DNA of 36,827 nt from NCBI GenBank assembly GCA_934748015.1, contig CAKVHF010000006.1, positions 1-36,827 on the forward strand, written 5' to 3'. The position numbers and the translations under genes are program-made. The notes under the pieces were generated by a model, which was not told the origin of the DNA, ran no database searches, and saw nothing but the letters and a program-made list of their open reading frames with translations. This document shows, in pieces, positions 9,640-17,057 of the stretch (positions are counted from its first letter, which is position 1; the number at the start of each line of letters is the position of its first letter). This DNA is from an uncultured Clostridia bacterium (GTDB lineage: Bacteria; Bacillota; Clostridia; Christensenellales; UBA1242).

Positions 9640-10165
9640 GGTGACTGTGTATACACAAGTATGAATGTATTGATCTTCATGCACATATATGCGGGTACAC
9701 GTATACGCATGCGTGCGCTAGGCTCACACAAGTACACATGTATATAGGCAGGTGTAGCGTGTAGAGAAATTTAAGAGGCTGACCAAAAAGTTTGTGAGTT
9801 GGTGTGAAATAGTATGTGGGTTGACATGCAAGTATACGAACATTGTGATGTGTAAGTATATAATCACAGTCAAGCAACCAAGTAGGTATAGTCTGTTGTA
9901 TAGATACTGGGGCGTGGCAATATTGCGTTTTAGGTTTTCCCTATGTGCGTGCACACGTGTGTATGGGTGTATGTGTGTAGGCATGCGTAGGCGGGTACGT
10001 GCTTGAGTACGAGGGTGTGCGTGTATACTTGTATATACATTTTGCTTTTGTATGTATGCATGCGTACTTGTTATACATATTGCTTATGGGTATGTTTGAC
10101 TAGTTGTGTATACATGACTGTTTGTGTGTATGCGTACAAGTATATGTGTACATGCTTGGGAATAT
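9640..10165. other. Alternating purine/pyrimidine block
   Basis: About 0.5 kb dominated by GTGT, GTAC, GCATGC, TGTATGTG and CACACGTGTG-like steps, much richer in G and C than the flanking DNA. Several short palindromes are present (for example GTGTATACAC near 9647). Open frames on both strands here are by-products of this composition. Such sequence can adopt left-handed Z-DNA under negative supercoiling; that is inference. Confidence 0.6.
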
Positions 10166-10241
10166 ATCTAAAAAGCAGGTGAGTGATATCGATAGTAAAA
10201 AATTACGACTATGCAAAAAGTCTATTTGTAGAAAAAATAAG

Positions 10242-10272
10242 TTATACACAAAAATACCTAAAATGTGGATAA
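10242..10272. promoter_or_regulatory. Pair of DnaA boxes (possible second origin element)
   Basis: TTATACACA at 10242-10250 and TGTGGATAA (reverse complement of the perfect box TTATCCACA) at 10264-10272, facing each other 13 bp apart. About 400 bp downstream of dnaN. Together with the boxes in the dnaA-dnaN gap this may form a two-part oriC. Confidence 0.6.
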
Positions 10273-10584
10273 CAAAAATTACAAATTTCTATTCTACCTT
10301 CCGCCTGCAATATTGGTGGCAACAAAAAATCGGTTATTGCTATCTATTAGGAAAAATCACAAAGAAAACATATTGAGTTGTGATGGTGCTATGGTGTGGG
10401 GGAGAACTAATAGAAAATAATGTGGCTAAAAACAAAGGCTTGTGATCAAAGTCTTGTGGCTGACAATATTTACTAGTTAAATGAAGTTTGAAAAAAACAG
10501 AGGTGAGGCAAAAAAAAATACTAACGACTACATTATAAGGCACGAGTTAGTACATAATCAAAAAATGGTGACAAAAATATTTTA

Positions 10585-10623
10585 CAAAAAAGCGGTAGCA
10601 CTAATAATCAGTGTTACCGCTTT
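10585..10623 (-). terminator. Terminator after dnaN
   Basis: Stem AAAGCGGTAACAC pairing with GTGCTACCGCTTT (one bulge or mismatch), then a run of T on the minus strand. It begins 27 bp past the dnaN stop and ends the dnaA-dnaN unit. Confidence 0.88.
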
Positions 10624-10649
10624 CATATTTTTTTTAAAAAGCTTATATG

Positions 10650-11753
10650 TTATTGAGTAATTCTTACTGGCAAGATCAAGTTAGTAAACTTATCACCTTC
10701 GCTACTTGTTATTACGCAAGGGGAAATAGAAGAGTTGAAGTTAAGCTTGATATATTCATCTCCAATAACTCTCAATGCTTCGCTAAAGTATCTAGCGTTG
10801 AATGCAATTGATAATTCTTTGCCGTTAAGTGATATTGATAGGTTATCTTTGTTCTCACCAATTTCGCTATGGCTAGAAACAATCATGATCTTCTCGTTCA
10901 CTTCTAGTTTAACTAGATTATTCTTGTCTACTCTGCTAAATAGCATTGCTTTGTCAATAGAATTCTCTAATTGTTCTTTGTTAACAATCACAGTAGTTGT
11001 GAATGTTGTAGGGATGATCTGTCTATAGTTGATAAACTCACCATCCAGTAATCTTGTACATATCTTGGTATTCTCTATTTCTACCATCATGAAGTTCTTT
11101 TGGATATTGATCTTCACATTTTCATCGCTGTCATTAAGTAAGTTAGAAATTTCTTTCAAACTCTTAGCAGGAACTATAAAGTTAATCTCTTTGCCTGCAT
11201 TGCTTATTTCGGTTGTAACCAATGCCAATCTAAAGCCGTCTAGTGCAACTGCACTTACCTTACCATTTGTTACTTCCATCTTTACGCCCTTTAGTATTGG
11301 TCTTGTTTCGTCAACCGATACCGCATAGACGCTTTTTAGTATAAGTTCTTTCAAATTCTTTTGAGTAATCTCAAAACTATCTTCAAAGTCTAATTGCTTA
11401 GTCTCTGGATATTCAGTACTGTCATAACATTGTATCTTACCAAAGCTATCAGCATATCTGATGCTTACATTGTTTTGTTCATCAGTGGTAAGTTCAATTT
11501 TTTCATTGTTTAATTTCTTTATGTATTCCCCGAAGAATTTTCCCGGTACTACAATCTCGCCTTCAATTTTTACATCTGCCTTGATTTTATTTTCGATTGT
11601 TAACTCAAGATCAGTTGCTGTTATGTTTAGGTAATCCCCATCGGTACTTATCTTGATACCTTCTAGGATCGGATTAACGCTCTTATTGCTAATCGCTTTG
11701 CTTACCTTCAAGACAGCATCTGACAGATCCAATCCATCGCAAACTATCTTCAT
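10650..11753 (-). CDS. dnaN: DNA polymerase III sliding clamp (beta subunit)
   Basis: 367 aa, standard length. The beta clamp forms a ring dimer that tethers DNA polymerase III and many repair proteins to DNA. The three-domain fold is recognisable from the N-terminal MKIVCDGLDLSDAVLKVSKA, the internal ATDLELTIE segment, the middle-domain DETRPILKGVKME and ALDGFRLAL segments, and the C-terminal LILPVRI-type end that lines the peptide-binding pocket. AGGAGA precedes the ATG. It lies 218 bp downstream of dnaA in the same direction; that gap holds DnaA boxes and a candidate NrdR box, so dnaN may have its own regulated promoter. Confidence 0.98.
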   Translation of the reverse strand: MKIVCDGLDLSDAVLKVSKAISNKSVNPILEGIKISTDGDYLNITATDLELTIENKIKADVKIEGEIVVPGKFFGEYIKKLNNEKIELTTDEQNNVSIRYADSFGKIQCYDSTEYPETKQLDFEDSFEITQKNLKELILKSVYAVSVDETRPILKGVKMEVTNGKVSAVALDGFRLALVTTEISNAGKEINFIVPAKSLKEISNLLNDSDENVKINIQKNFMMVEIENTKICTRLLDGEFINYRQIIPTTFTTTVIVNKEQLENSIDKAMLFSRVDKNNLVKLEVNEKIMIVSSHSEIGENKDNLSISLNGKELSIAFNARYFSEALRVIGDEYIKLNFNSSISPCVITSSEGDKFTNLILPVRITQ

Positions 11754-11971
11754 GTGCGTGTCTCCTATTCAATTTTAATTTAATATTTTTTTTCAATAAT
11801 TATTATAATAAGCCCTGTGGAAATGTGTATAAGTCGGACAAAACACTATATATTGTGGTGTGCATGTCCATTTTTCGTGGGGCTTGACACAAAATGTTGT
11901 GTTGGTAAATGTGTATAAGTCGGTGGAAAAAATCACAAAGTTATCCACATTTACACAAATTGCTGTGTGTA
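11754..11971. promoter_or_regulatory. dnaA-dnaN gap with DnaA boxes (likely oriC element)
   Basis: Three good DnaA boxes: TGTGTATAA at 11824-11832 and 11910-11918, and TTATCCACA at 11941-11949. A weaker box (TTTCCACAG on the minus strand) touches the first. The first two lie inside an exact 17-bp direct repeat, AAATGTGTATAAGTCGG, at 11821-11837 and 11907-11923. An AT-rich segment (11770-11812) could serve as an unwinding element. This matches the known position of origin boxes in Bacillota, though the gap may also regulate dnaN. Confidence 0.75.
11843..11902. promoter_or_regulatory. Candidate NrdR boxes in the dnaA-dnaN gap
   Basis: ACACTATATATTGTGG at 11843-11858 fits the NrdR box pattern and shares 17 identical bases (CAAAACACTATATATTG, 11839-11855) with the box before nrdD. 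A weaker partner, ACACAAAATGTTGTGT, lies at 11887-11902. Spacing between the two starts is 44 bp, not the usual 31-33, so pairing is uncertain. Confidence 0.45.
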
Positions 11972-13312
11972 TTATTGCCTAGACGCCATACTCTTAATGT
12001 CTTCTACGGCTATTTTTACACGATTATTGTTCTTGATCATTTCGCTTACCTTCTCTCTGGCATGAATAACGGTGGTATGATCTTTGCCACCAAATATCTG
12101 ACCAATAGATTTCAGCGGTAGAGCTAGCATCTCTAGGATAATATACATACATATTTGTCTAGGTTCTACTATCTCTTTGTTTTTCTTTTTGCCCAGTAGA
12201 TCGGATCTAGATACATTGTAGTATTTGCAGACACAATCAATGATACGGTCGGTTGTAAGGTTCTGCTTGGTGGAAGATACATGATCCTTAAGCGACTCTC
12301 TTACATCGTCTAGGTCGGCTACTTCCTTCATGTGTAAGCATGCATAGAAGTGTACCTTGCCCAGTATCCCTTCCAACTCTCTTATGTTGGTATCAAAGTT
12401 CTCGGCAATATAATTGATAACATCGTTGTTAACAATCAATTCTTCCGTCTCAGCCTTCTTCTGAAGGATCGCAACCCTTGTCTCAAAGTCTGGAGTCTGA
12501 ATGTCTTGCATAAAGCCCATGCTAAATCTGCTAACCAATCTTTCTTGCAAAGTAGGAATTTCCTTAGGTGGTCTATCTGATACTATGATGATCTGTTTGT
12601 TGTTCTGGTATAGATCGTTGAAAGTATGGAAGAATTCTTCTTGAGTGCCTGTGTGTTTGGAGATGATCTGGATGTCATCAACCATCAACACATCCACATT
12701 ACGGTATTTCTCTCTGAAATTGCTGTTGTAGTGATTGCCACCGTTCTTCATGCTCTCAATGTAGTCGTTAACAAACTTCTCACAAGTAACATATAGCACA
12801 TTTAACTCTGGGTTGTGTTCCTCTAGGTAATTACCTATTGCGTGTAGTAGGTGAGTTTTGCCCAGTCCTGTTCCACCATAGATAAATAGCGGATTAATCT
12901 TGCCAGGGTGCTCAGCCACGCCTACAGCTGCTGCAAAAACATATTTGTTACTATTGCCTACTACAAAGTTATCAAAGGTGTATTTCTTGTTAAAATTGTT
13001 TGCACGCTTGCTTTGGGCAATAATTTGTTCTTGCTCTTGTCTTAACTTCTCTAGATATTCCTCTTTTTCGTAAGGTGCTAATACGACAAAGTCCTTGATC
13101 TCATCGGTGATCTCGGCTAGATCTTCCTTGATCTTACTACCAAGAAGCTTCATAACACTCTCCTTGGCATTAACACTGGTCGTGGATAGATATAGGACGC
13201 CGTCAATCACATCGATTGGCTCCAAAGTCTTTGCCCATAAATCATACGAAAGAGAAGAGACTTGAGTTTTGAGACTATCTAGTGTCTCATTCCAAATACT
13301 GTTTATATTCAT
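11972..13312 (-). CDS. dnaA: Chromosomal replication initiator DnaA
   Basis: 446 aa from the chosen start, normal size. DnaA-ATP binds DnaA boxes and melts the origin. Seen: domain I at the N-terminus (IWNETLDSLKTQ), a charged linker with many Q and E, then the AAA+ domain with Walker A GGTGLGKT at residues 146-153 and Walker B around VDD at 211-213, and the domain IV DNA-binding signature GGKDHTTVIHA at about 408-418. An upstream in-frame ATG at 13333 lacks a ribosome binding site. The ATG at 13312 has GAAGGG just upstream and gives the conventional MNINSIW start. Strong promoter at 13353-13381. recF lies upstream, an unusual order. Confidence 0.98.
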   Translation of the reverse strand: MNINSIWNETLDSLKTQVSSLSYDLWAKTLEPIDVIDGVLYLSTTSVNAKESVMKLLGSKIKEDLAEITDEIKDFVVLAPYEKEEYLEKLRQEQEQIIAQSKRANNFNKKYTFDNFVVGNSNKYVFAAAVGVAEHPGKINPLFIYGGTGLGKTHLLHAIGNYLEEHNPELNVLYVTCEKFVNDYIESMKNGGNHYNSNFREKYRNVDVLMVDDIQIISKHTGTQEEFFHTFNDLYQNNKQIIIVSDRPPKEIPTLQERLVSRFSMGFMQDIQTPDFETRVAILQKKAETEELIVNNDVINYIAENFDTNIRELEGILGKVHFYACLHMKEVADLDDVRESLKDHVSSTKQNLTTDRIIDCVCKYYNVSRSDLLGKKKNKEIVEPRQICMYIILEMLALPLKSIGQIFGGKDHTTVIHAREKVSEMIKNNNRVKIAVEDIKSMASRQ

Positions 13313-13352
13313 TTTTCCCTTCTTTTCCTGCATTTATTTTTTAGACACCCCT

Positions 13353-13381
13353 AGTATACAAAAAAGCAAAAAAAAAGTCAA
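13353..13381 (-). promoter_or_regulatory. dnaA promoter
   Basis: Minus strand: -35 TTGACT (13376-13381), 17-bp T-rich spacer, -10 TATACT (13353-13358), about 40 bp upstream of the dnaA start. Close to the sigma-A consensus. Confidence 0.85.
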
Positions 13382-13449
13382 GAAAATGTGACATATATTG
13401 TCTTATCCTTGACTAAAAATTTTTATTTTTTGGCTTAATTTAGGTATTT

Positions 13450-14532
13450 TTATTGTTTAATTACACCTGCAGTTACAGTTATTATGTTATAATCTGCAGT
13501 CAATTCAAATTTGGTTCCTGTAATAAATGTCTGAATATCTGATACCTTTGATAGTAGCTTACTCTGCCTAGTTTCATCCAACTCGCTCAATACATCGTCT
13601 AATAATAGTATTGGAGAGTCGCCTGTTTCTCTTCGCATAACTTCTAACTCAGCTAACTTTAAGGTTAACGCAACCGTTCTTTGTTGACCTTGAGAGCCAA
13701 ACGAGCGGATATCGATCTCATTAACGATTAACTTGATGTCATCCCTCTGTGGACCAACAGTGGTATAGCCTAGGGATATATCTTTGTCGATGGAAGATGT
13801 TAGACTATCTAGTAGTTTTGCTTGGATTTTTTTAAGTTCAGTGTCCACAACTCCTACATATTCTAGTCGTAAATTTTCTTTGCCACTGGTTAGATCATTG
13901 TGTATATCATGTGCAATGCTAGACAGTATGTTAACAAATTGCAATCTTGTGTAGATTATTTTTGCGCCATAAGTGGCTAGTTGCTCGTTCCAGATGGATA
14001 GAGTATCGCTAATAGTCTTGGCACTGGTGCTGGACTTAAGTAGTTTGTTCCTCTGTTCCAGTATCTCGTAGTACTTGTTAAGATTGTAAAAATATGTTTG
14101 GTCAAATTGACAAAGTGCAACGTCTAAAAATTTTCGCCTCTCGTTGGGACCATTCTTAACTATGTTAAGTTCGTCCGGACTAAAATATACAGTGTATATT
14201 TCACCTAGCAGTTGGCTAATCTTCTTAAGGTAATAGCCGTTTATCTTGATAGATTTGTTTTGGCTAGTGCTAAGATAGATCTCCATCTTTTTGTGGTTAT
14301 TATTCTTAACATACTCGATGATTATCTTGGAGTAGGTTGAGTTCCACTTAATAAGTTCTTTTTCCTTTGATGTCCTAGGACTCTTGCCGATGCTGGCCAA
14401 ATATATACTTTCTAACAGGTTGGTTTTGCCTTGGGCATTGTTGCCAATAATTACATTTAAACCGTTAGTAAAATATATGCGTGCATTGTCATAGTTGCGG
14501 AAATTGATTAATTCGATCGATTTAATATACAT
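13450..14532 (-). CDS. recF: DNA replication and repair protein RecF
   Basis: 360 aa, typical. RecF is an SMC-like ATPase that, with RecO and RecR, loads RecA at gaps. Seen: MYIKSIELINFRNY start, Walker A GNNAQGKTN at residues 30-38, the ABC-type signature GSQGQQRTVALTLKL, and Walker B PILLLDDVLSELD. TAGGAGAG stands before the ATG, flanked by a hairpin AAATCTAGT/ACTAGATTT (14544-14563) in the leader that could mask it. Normally recF follows dnaN; here it is the first gene of the leftward series, upstream of dnaA, and divergent from gyrB. Confidence 0.97.
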   Translation of the reverse strand: MYIKSIELINFRNYDNARIYFTNGLNVIIGNNAQGKTNLLESIYLASIGKSPRTSKEKELIKWNSTYSKIIIEYVKNNNHKKMEIYLSTSQNKSIKINGYYLKKISQLLGEIYTVYFSPDELNIVKNGPNERRKFLDVALCQFDQTYFYNLNKYYEILEQRNKLLKSSTSAKTISDTLSIWNEQLATYGAKIIYTRLQFVNILSSIAHDIHNDLTSGKENLRLEYVGVVDTELKKIQAKLLDSLTSSIDKDISLGYTTVGPQRDDIKLIVNEIDIRSFGSQGQQRTVALTLKLAELEVMRRETGDSPILLLDDVLSELDETRQSKLLSKVSDIQTFITGTKFELTADYNIITVTAGVIKQ

Positions 14533-14602
14533 ATTTCTCTCCTAAATCTAGTTTACTAGATTTTGCTTAAAAATACAAACGCTAATGCAAAATAAATAAT
14601 AA

Positions 14603-14631
14603 ATTATATTAAAAAAAGTAATCGCTTGCAA
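14603..14631 (-). promoter_or_regulatory. recF promoter
   Basis: Minus strand: -35 TTGCAA (14626-14631), 17-bp spacer, perfect -10 TATAAT (14603-14608). About 70 bp upstream of the recF start and 146 bp from the divergent gyrB -35. Confidence 0.8.
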
Positions 14632-14776
14632 AATACCAGCATTGTGGGTTCAATAGACTGTGATATAAATTTAGTCAAAATGCGGATTTTGACCGAAAAT
14701 ATATAATAAAATAACTTATTATTTAGATATATGCGTTAATTTGGCAAATTATTTTTGATACAATTGACGATATCGT

Positions 14777-14805
14777 TTGGACGATTTGTAATTTTGGTGT
14801 ATAAT
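14777..14805 (+). promoter_or_regulatory. gyrB promoter
   Basis: -35 TTGGAC (14777-14782), 17-bp spacer, perfect -10 TATAAT (14800-14805). Transcription would start near 14812, just ahead of the long leader hairpin. Confidence 0.85.
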
Positions 14806-14825
14806 AGTGGTACAAAATAGTAATT

Positions 14826-14946
14826 GGTGAAAAGTTTCTTTGCATGGTAAAAATGGCTAAAATACACCTCAAATGAGCCTTATTGGGTAAATTTGAGGTT
14901 GCGGATAGCTAATGTTTTACTATAGAAGAAAAACTTTTTGTTCACC
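14826..14946 (+). promoter_or_regulatory. Long segmented hairpin in the gyrB leader
   Basis: 121 nt that fold end to end. GGTGAA pairs with TTCACC at the base, AAAGTTT with AAACTTT, TGGTAAAA with TTTTACTA (one G-T pair), TGGCTA with TAGCTA (G-T), and ACCTCAAAT (14866-14874) pairs perfectly with ATTTGAGGT (14891-14899) around a 16-nt loop. It begins about 14 nt after the expected transcription start and ends 49 nt before the gyrB start. It has no terminator T run. I do not recognise it as a known riboswitch. It could act as RNA or as a supercoiling-dependent cruciform. Confidence 0.7.
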
Positions 14947-14995
14947 TTAGATACTTAATTTTGGTAAAAATAAAAAAATTTGATGGGTGAGACTA

Positions 14996-16921
14996 ATGGA
15001 TACTAACGAACATATTTTGTCCAAAAGCGTTAAATATGATGAAGGTGATATACAGGTACTTAACGGACTAGAACCAGTACGTAAGAGACCGGGTATGTAT
15101 ATCGGTAGTACCGATGTGCGTGGACTACATCACTTGATAACCGAGATTGTAGACAACTCAATAGATGAGGCATTAGCTGGATATTGTGATAATATTCAGG
15201 TTATTTTGGAGCGTGACGGCAGTTGTACAGTTATAGATAATGGTCGTGGTATCCCATGCGGTATTCACAAGACTGAGCACAAGAGTGCGGTAGAGGTAGT
15301 ACTAACTAAGTTGCATGCCGGCGGTAAGTTCGGTGGCGAAGGATACAAGATCTCTGGTGGATTGCATGGTGTAGGTCTTAGTTGCGTCAACGCACTTAGT
15401 AAGTATCTAGAAGTTATTGTGTATCAAGCAGGCAAGATTCATAAGCAAATATACAGACGTGGTGTGCCACAGAGTGAGTTGCAAATAATAGGTGACACCG
15501 ATAGAACGGGTACAACAATTACATTCCTGCCTGATGATGAGATATTTGAGACAGTTGAGTTTGATTATAACGAACTTAAATCTCGCTTTAGAGAGATTGC
15601 TTTCCTAAATAAAGGTCTTACACTTAGTGTAGAGGATCGTAGAGGGGAAGAGAATAAGAAGGAAGTATATAGATTTGACGGCGGAATTGTAGAGTTTGTT
15701 GATTACCTTAATAAGGACAAAGAGACAATTCTTCCAGCCCCAATATATGTGGATGTAACCAATCCAACCAACGAGGTAGAGATTGCATTCCAGTTCAACA
15801 CCGGTTACAACGAGATTATTAACTCTTATGCTAATAATATCAACACCGAGGAGGGTGGTACTCACCTAGTTGGCTTCAAAAATGCTATAACCAAGATAAT
15901 CAACGATTATGGCAAGAACAATAGGATATTGAAAGAGAGCGAAAAACTAAGCGGTGAGGATGTAAGAGAAGGTATCACCGCAATAGTTAGTGTTAAATTG
16001 ACCGATCCACAGTTCGAGGGTCAGACTAAGACCAAACTAGGCAACAGCGAAATGCGTAAGGTTGTAGAAGACGCAATGGAGGAAAAGTTCGGAGCATATC
16101 TAGAAGAAAATCCTAGTATTGCAAAAGAATTGGTCTTGAAATGCGTAACTGCTAAGAGAGCAAGAGATGCTGCTAGAAACGCAAGAGATTTAACCAGAAG
16201 AAAAGGAATACTAGAAAGCACAACTCTGCCAGGTAAATTGGCAGATTGCACCAGCAAGGATAAGAAGGAGTGCGAGATATACCTAGTCGAGGGTGATAGT
16301 GCGGGTGGAACTGCTAAGCAAGGCAGAGATCGTAAGTTCCAAGCAATATTGCCACTAAGAGGTAAAATATTAAATGTAGAGAAAGCAACTCTACACAAGG
16401 TTCTTGCAAGCGGAACAATCAAAGACATGATTACTGCCTTTGGTTGTGGAATTAGTAGCGAGTTTAACGAAGAGAAACTAAGATATGACAAGATCATCAT
16501 CATGACCGATGCCGATGTTGATGGTAGCCATATTCGTATCCTACTGCTTACATTCTTCTTCAGATTTATGCAACCATTGATTGAGAACGGACATGTATAT
16601 ATTGCACAGCCACCACTATACAAGATAGAGTACAACAAGGTTGTATACTATTGCTATTCGGACGAAGAACTTAATAACAAGTTGGACGAACTAGGAAGAC
16701 CTAAGGTAACCTTGCAACGTTACAAAGGTCTAGGTGAGATGAATGCCGATCAGTTGTGGGAGACAACCATGAGCCCAGAGAATAGAATACTACTTAAGGT
16801 AACTATGGAAGACGCACTAGAGGCAGAAGAAGTATTTGCTAAGCTTATGGGGGAAGATCCTGAGTTAAGGCGTAAATTTATAGAAGACAATGCAGGTCTG
16901 GTAAAAGATCTAGATGTATAG
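14996..16921 (+). CDS. gyrB: DNA gyrase subunit B
   Basis: 641 aa from the chosen ATG. GyrB carries the ATPase and TOPRIM parts of gyrase, which introduces negative supercoils. Seen: the GHKL ATPase motifs EIVDNSIDEALAG, DNGRGIP and GGLHGVGLSCVNALS, the central transducer domain, then the TOPRIM EGDSAGGTAKQGRDR and DADVDGSHIR, and the C-terminal QRYKGLGEMNADQLWETTM. A GTG at 14987 is in frame, but the GGTGAG just before the ATG at 14996 is a better ribosome binding site. gyrA follows after 136 bp that contain a small palindrome (16969-16984) but no terminator, so the two are probably co-transcribed. Confidence 0.98.
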   Translation: MDTNEHILSKSVKYDEGDIQVLNGLEPVRKRPGMYIGSTDVRGLHHLITEIVDNSIDEALAGYCDNIQVILERDGSCTVIDNGRGIPCGIHKTEHKSAVEVVLTKLHAGGKFGGEGYKISGGLHGVGLSCVNALSKYLEVIVYQAGKIHKQIYRRGVPQSELQIIGDTDRTGTTITFLPDDEIFETVEFDYNELKSRFREIAFLNKGLTLSVEDRRGEENKKEVYRFDGGIVEFVDYLNKDKETILPAPIYVDVTNPTNEVEIAFQFNTGYNEIINSYANNINTEEGGTHLVGFKNAITKIINDYGKNNRILKESEKLSGEDVREGITAIVSVKLTDPQFEGQTKTKLGNSEMRKVVEDAMEEKFGAYLEENPSIAKELVLKCVTAKRARDAARNARDLTRRKGILESTTLPGKLADCTSKDKKECEIYLVEGDSAGGTAKQGRDRKFQAILPLRGKILNVEKATLHKVLASGTIKDMITAFGCGISSEFNEEKLRYDKIIIMTDADVDGSHIRILLLTFFFRFMQPLIENGHVYIAQPPLYKIEYNKVVYYCYSDEELNNKLDELGRPKVTLQRYKGLGEMNADQLWETTMSPENRILLKVTMEDALEAEEVFAKLMGEDPELRRKFIEDNAGLVKDLDV

Positions 16922-17057
16922 TTTAAGTAAGGTTTATAGGTTAAGCATAGCCGTATTATAGCTGAATATAGCCATAATTGGCTAGTTTTAGCCACCAAAA
17001 CAACAATGTAAGACAAAAAAGCAAAATAATAGAAATTAGCAAAAGGAAATCTATTGT

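Noticed and set aside
9677..10376. Overlapping open frames on both strands in the purine/pyrimidine alternating block
   Set aside because: Composition-driven: low complexity, runs of Cys, His, Tyr and Val, no ribosome binding sites, no protein-like pattern.
14533..14986. recF-gyrB gap as the DnaA-dependent origin
   Set aside because: Strands switch here, but I found no TTATNCACA-type DnaA boxes in it; the boxes are in the dnaA-dnaN gap and near 10.25 kb.
16021..16638. 205-aa frame antisense to gyrB
   Set aside because: Shadow of the gyrB coding sequence, no ribosome binding site, no recognisable domain.
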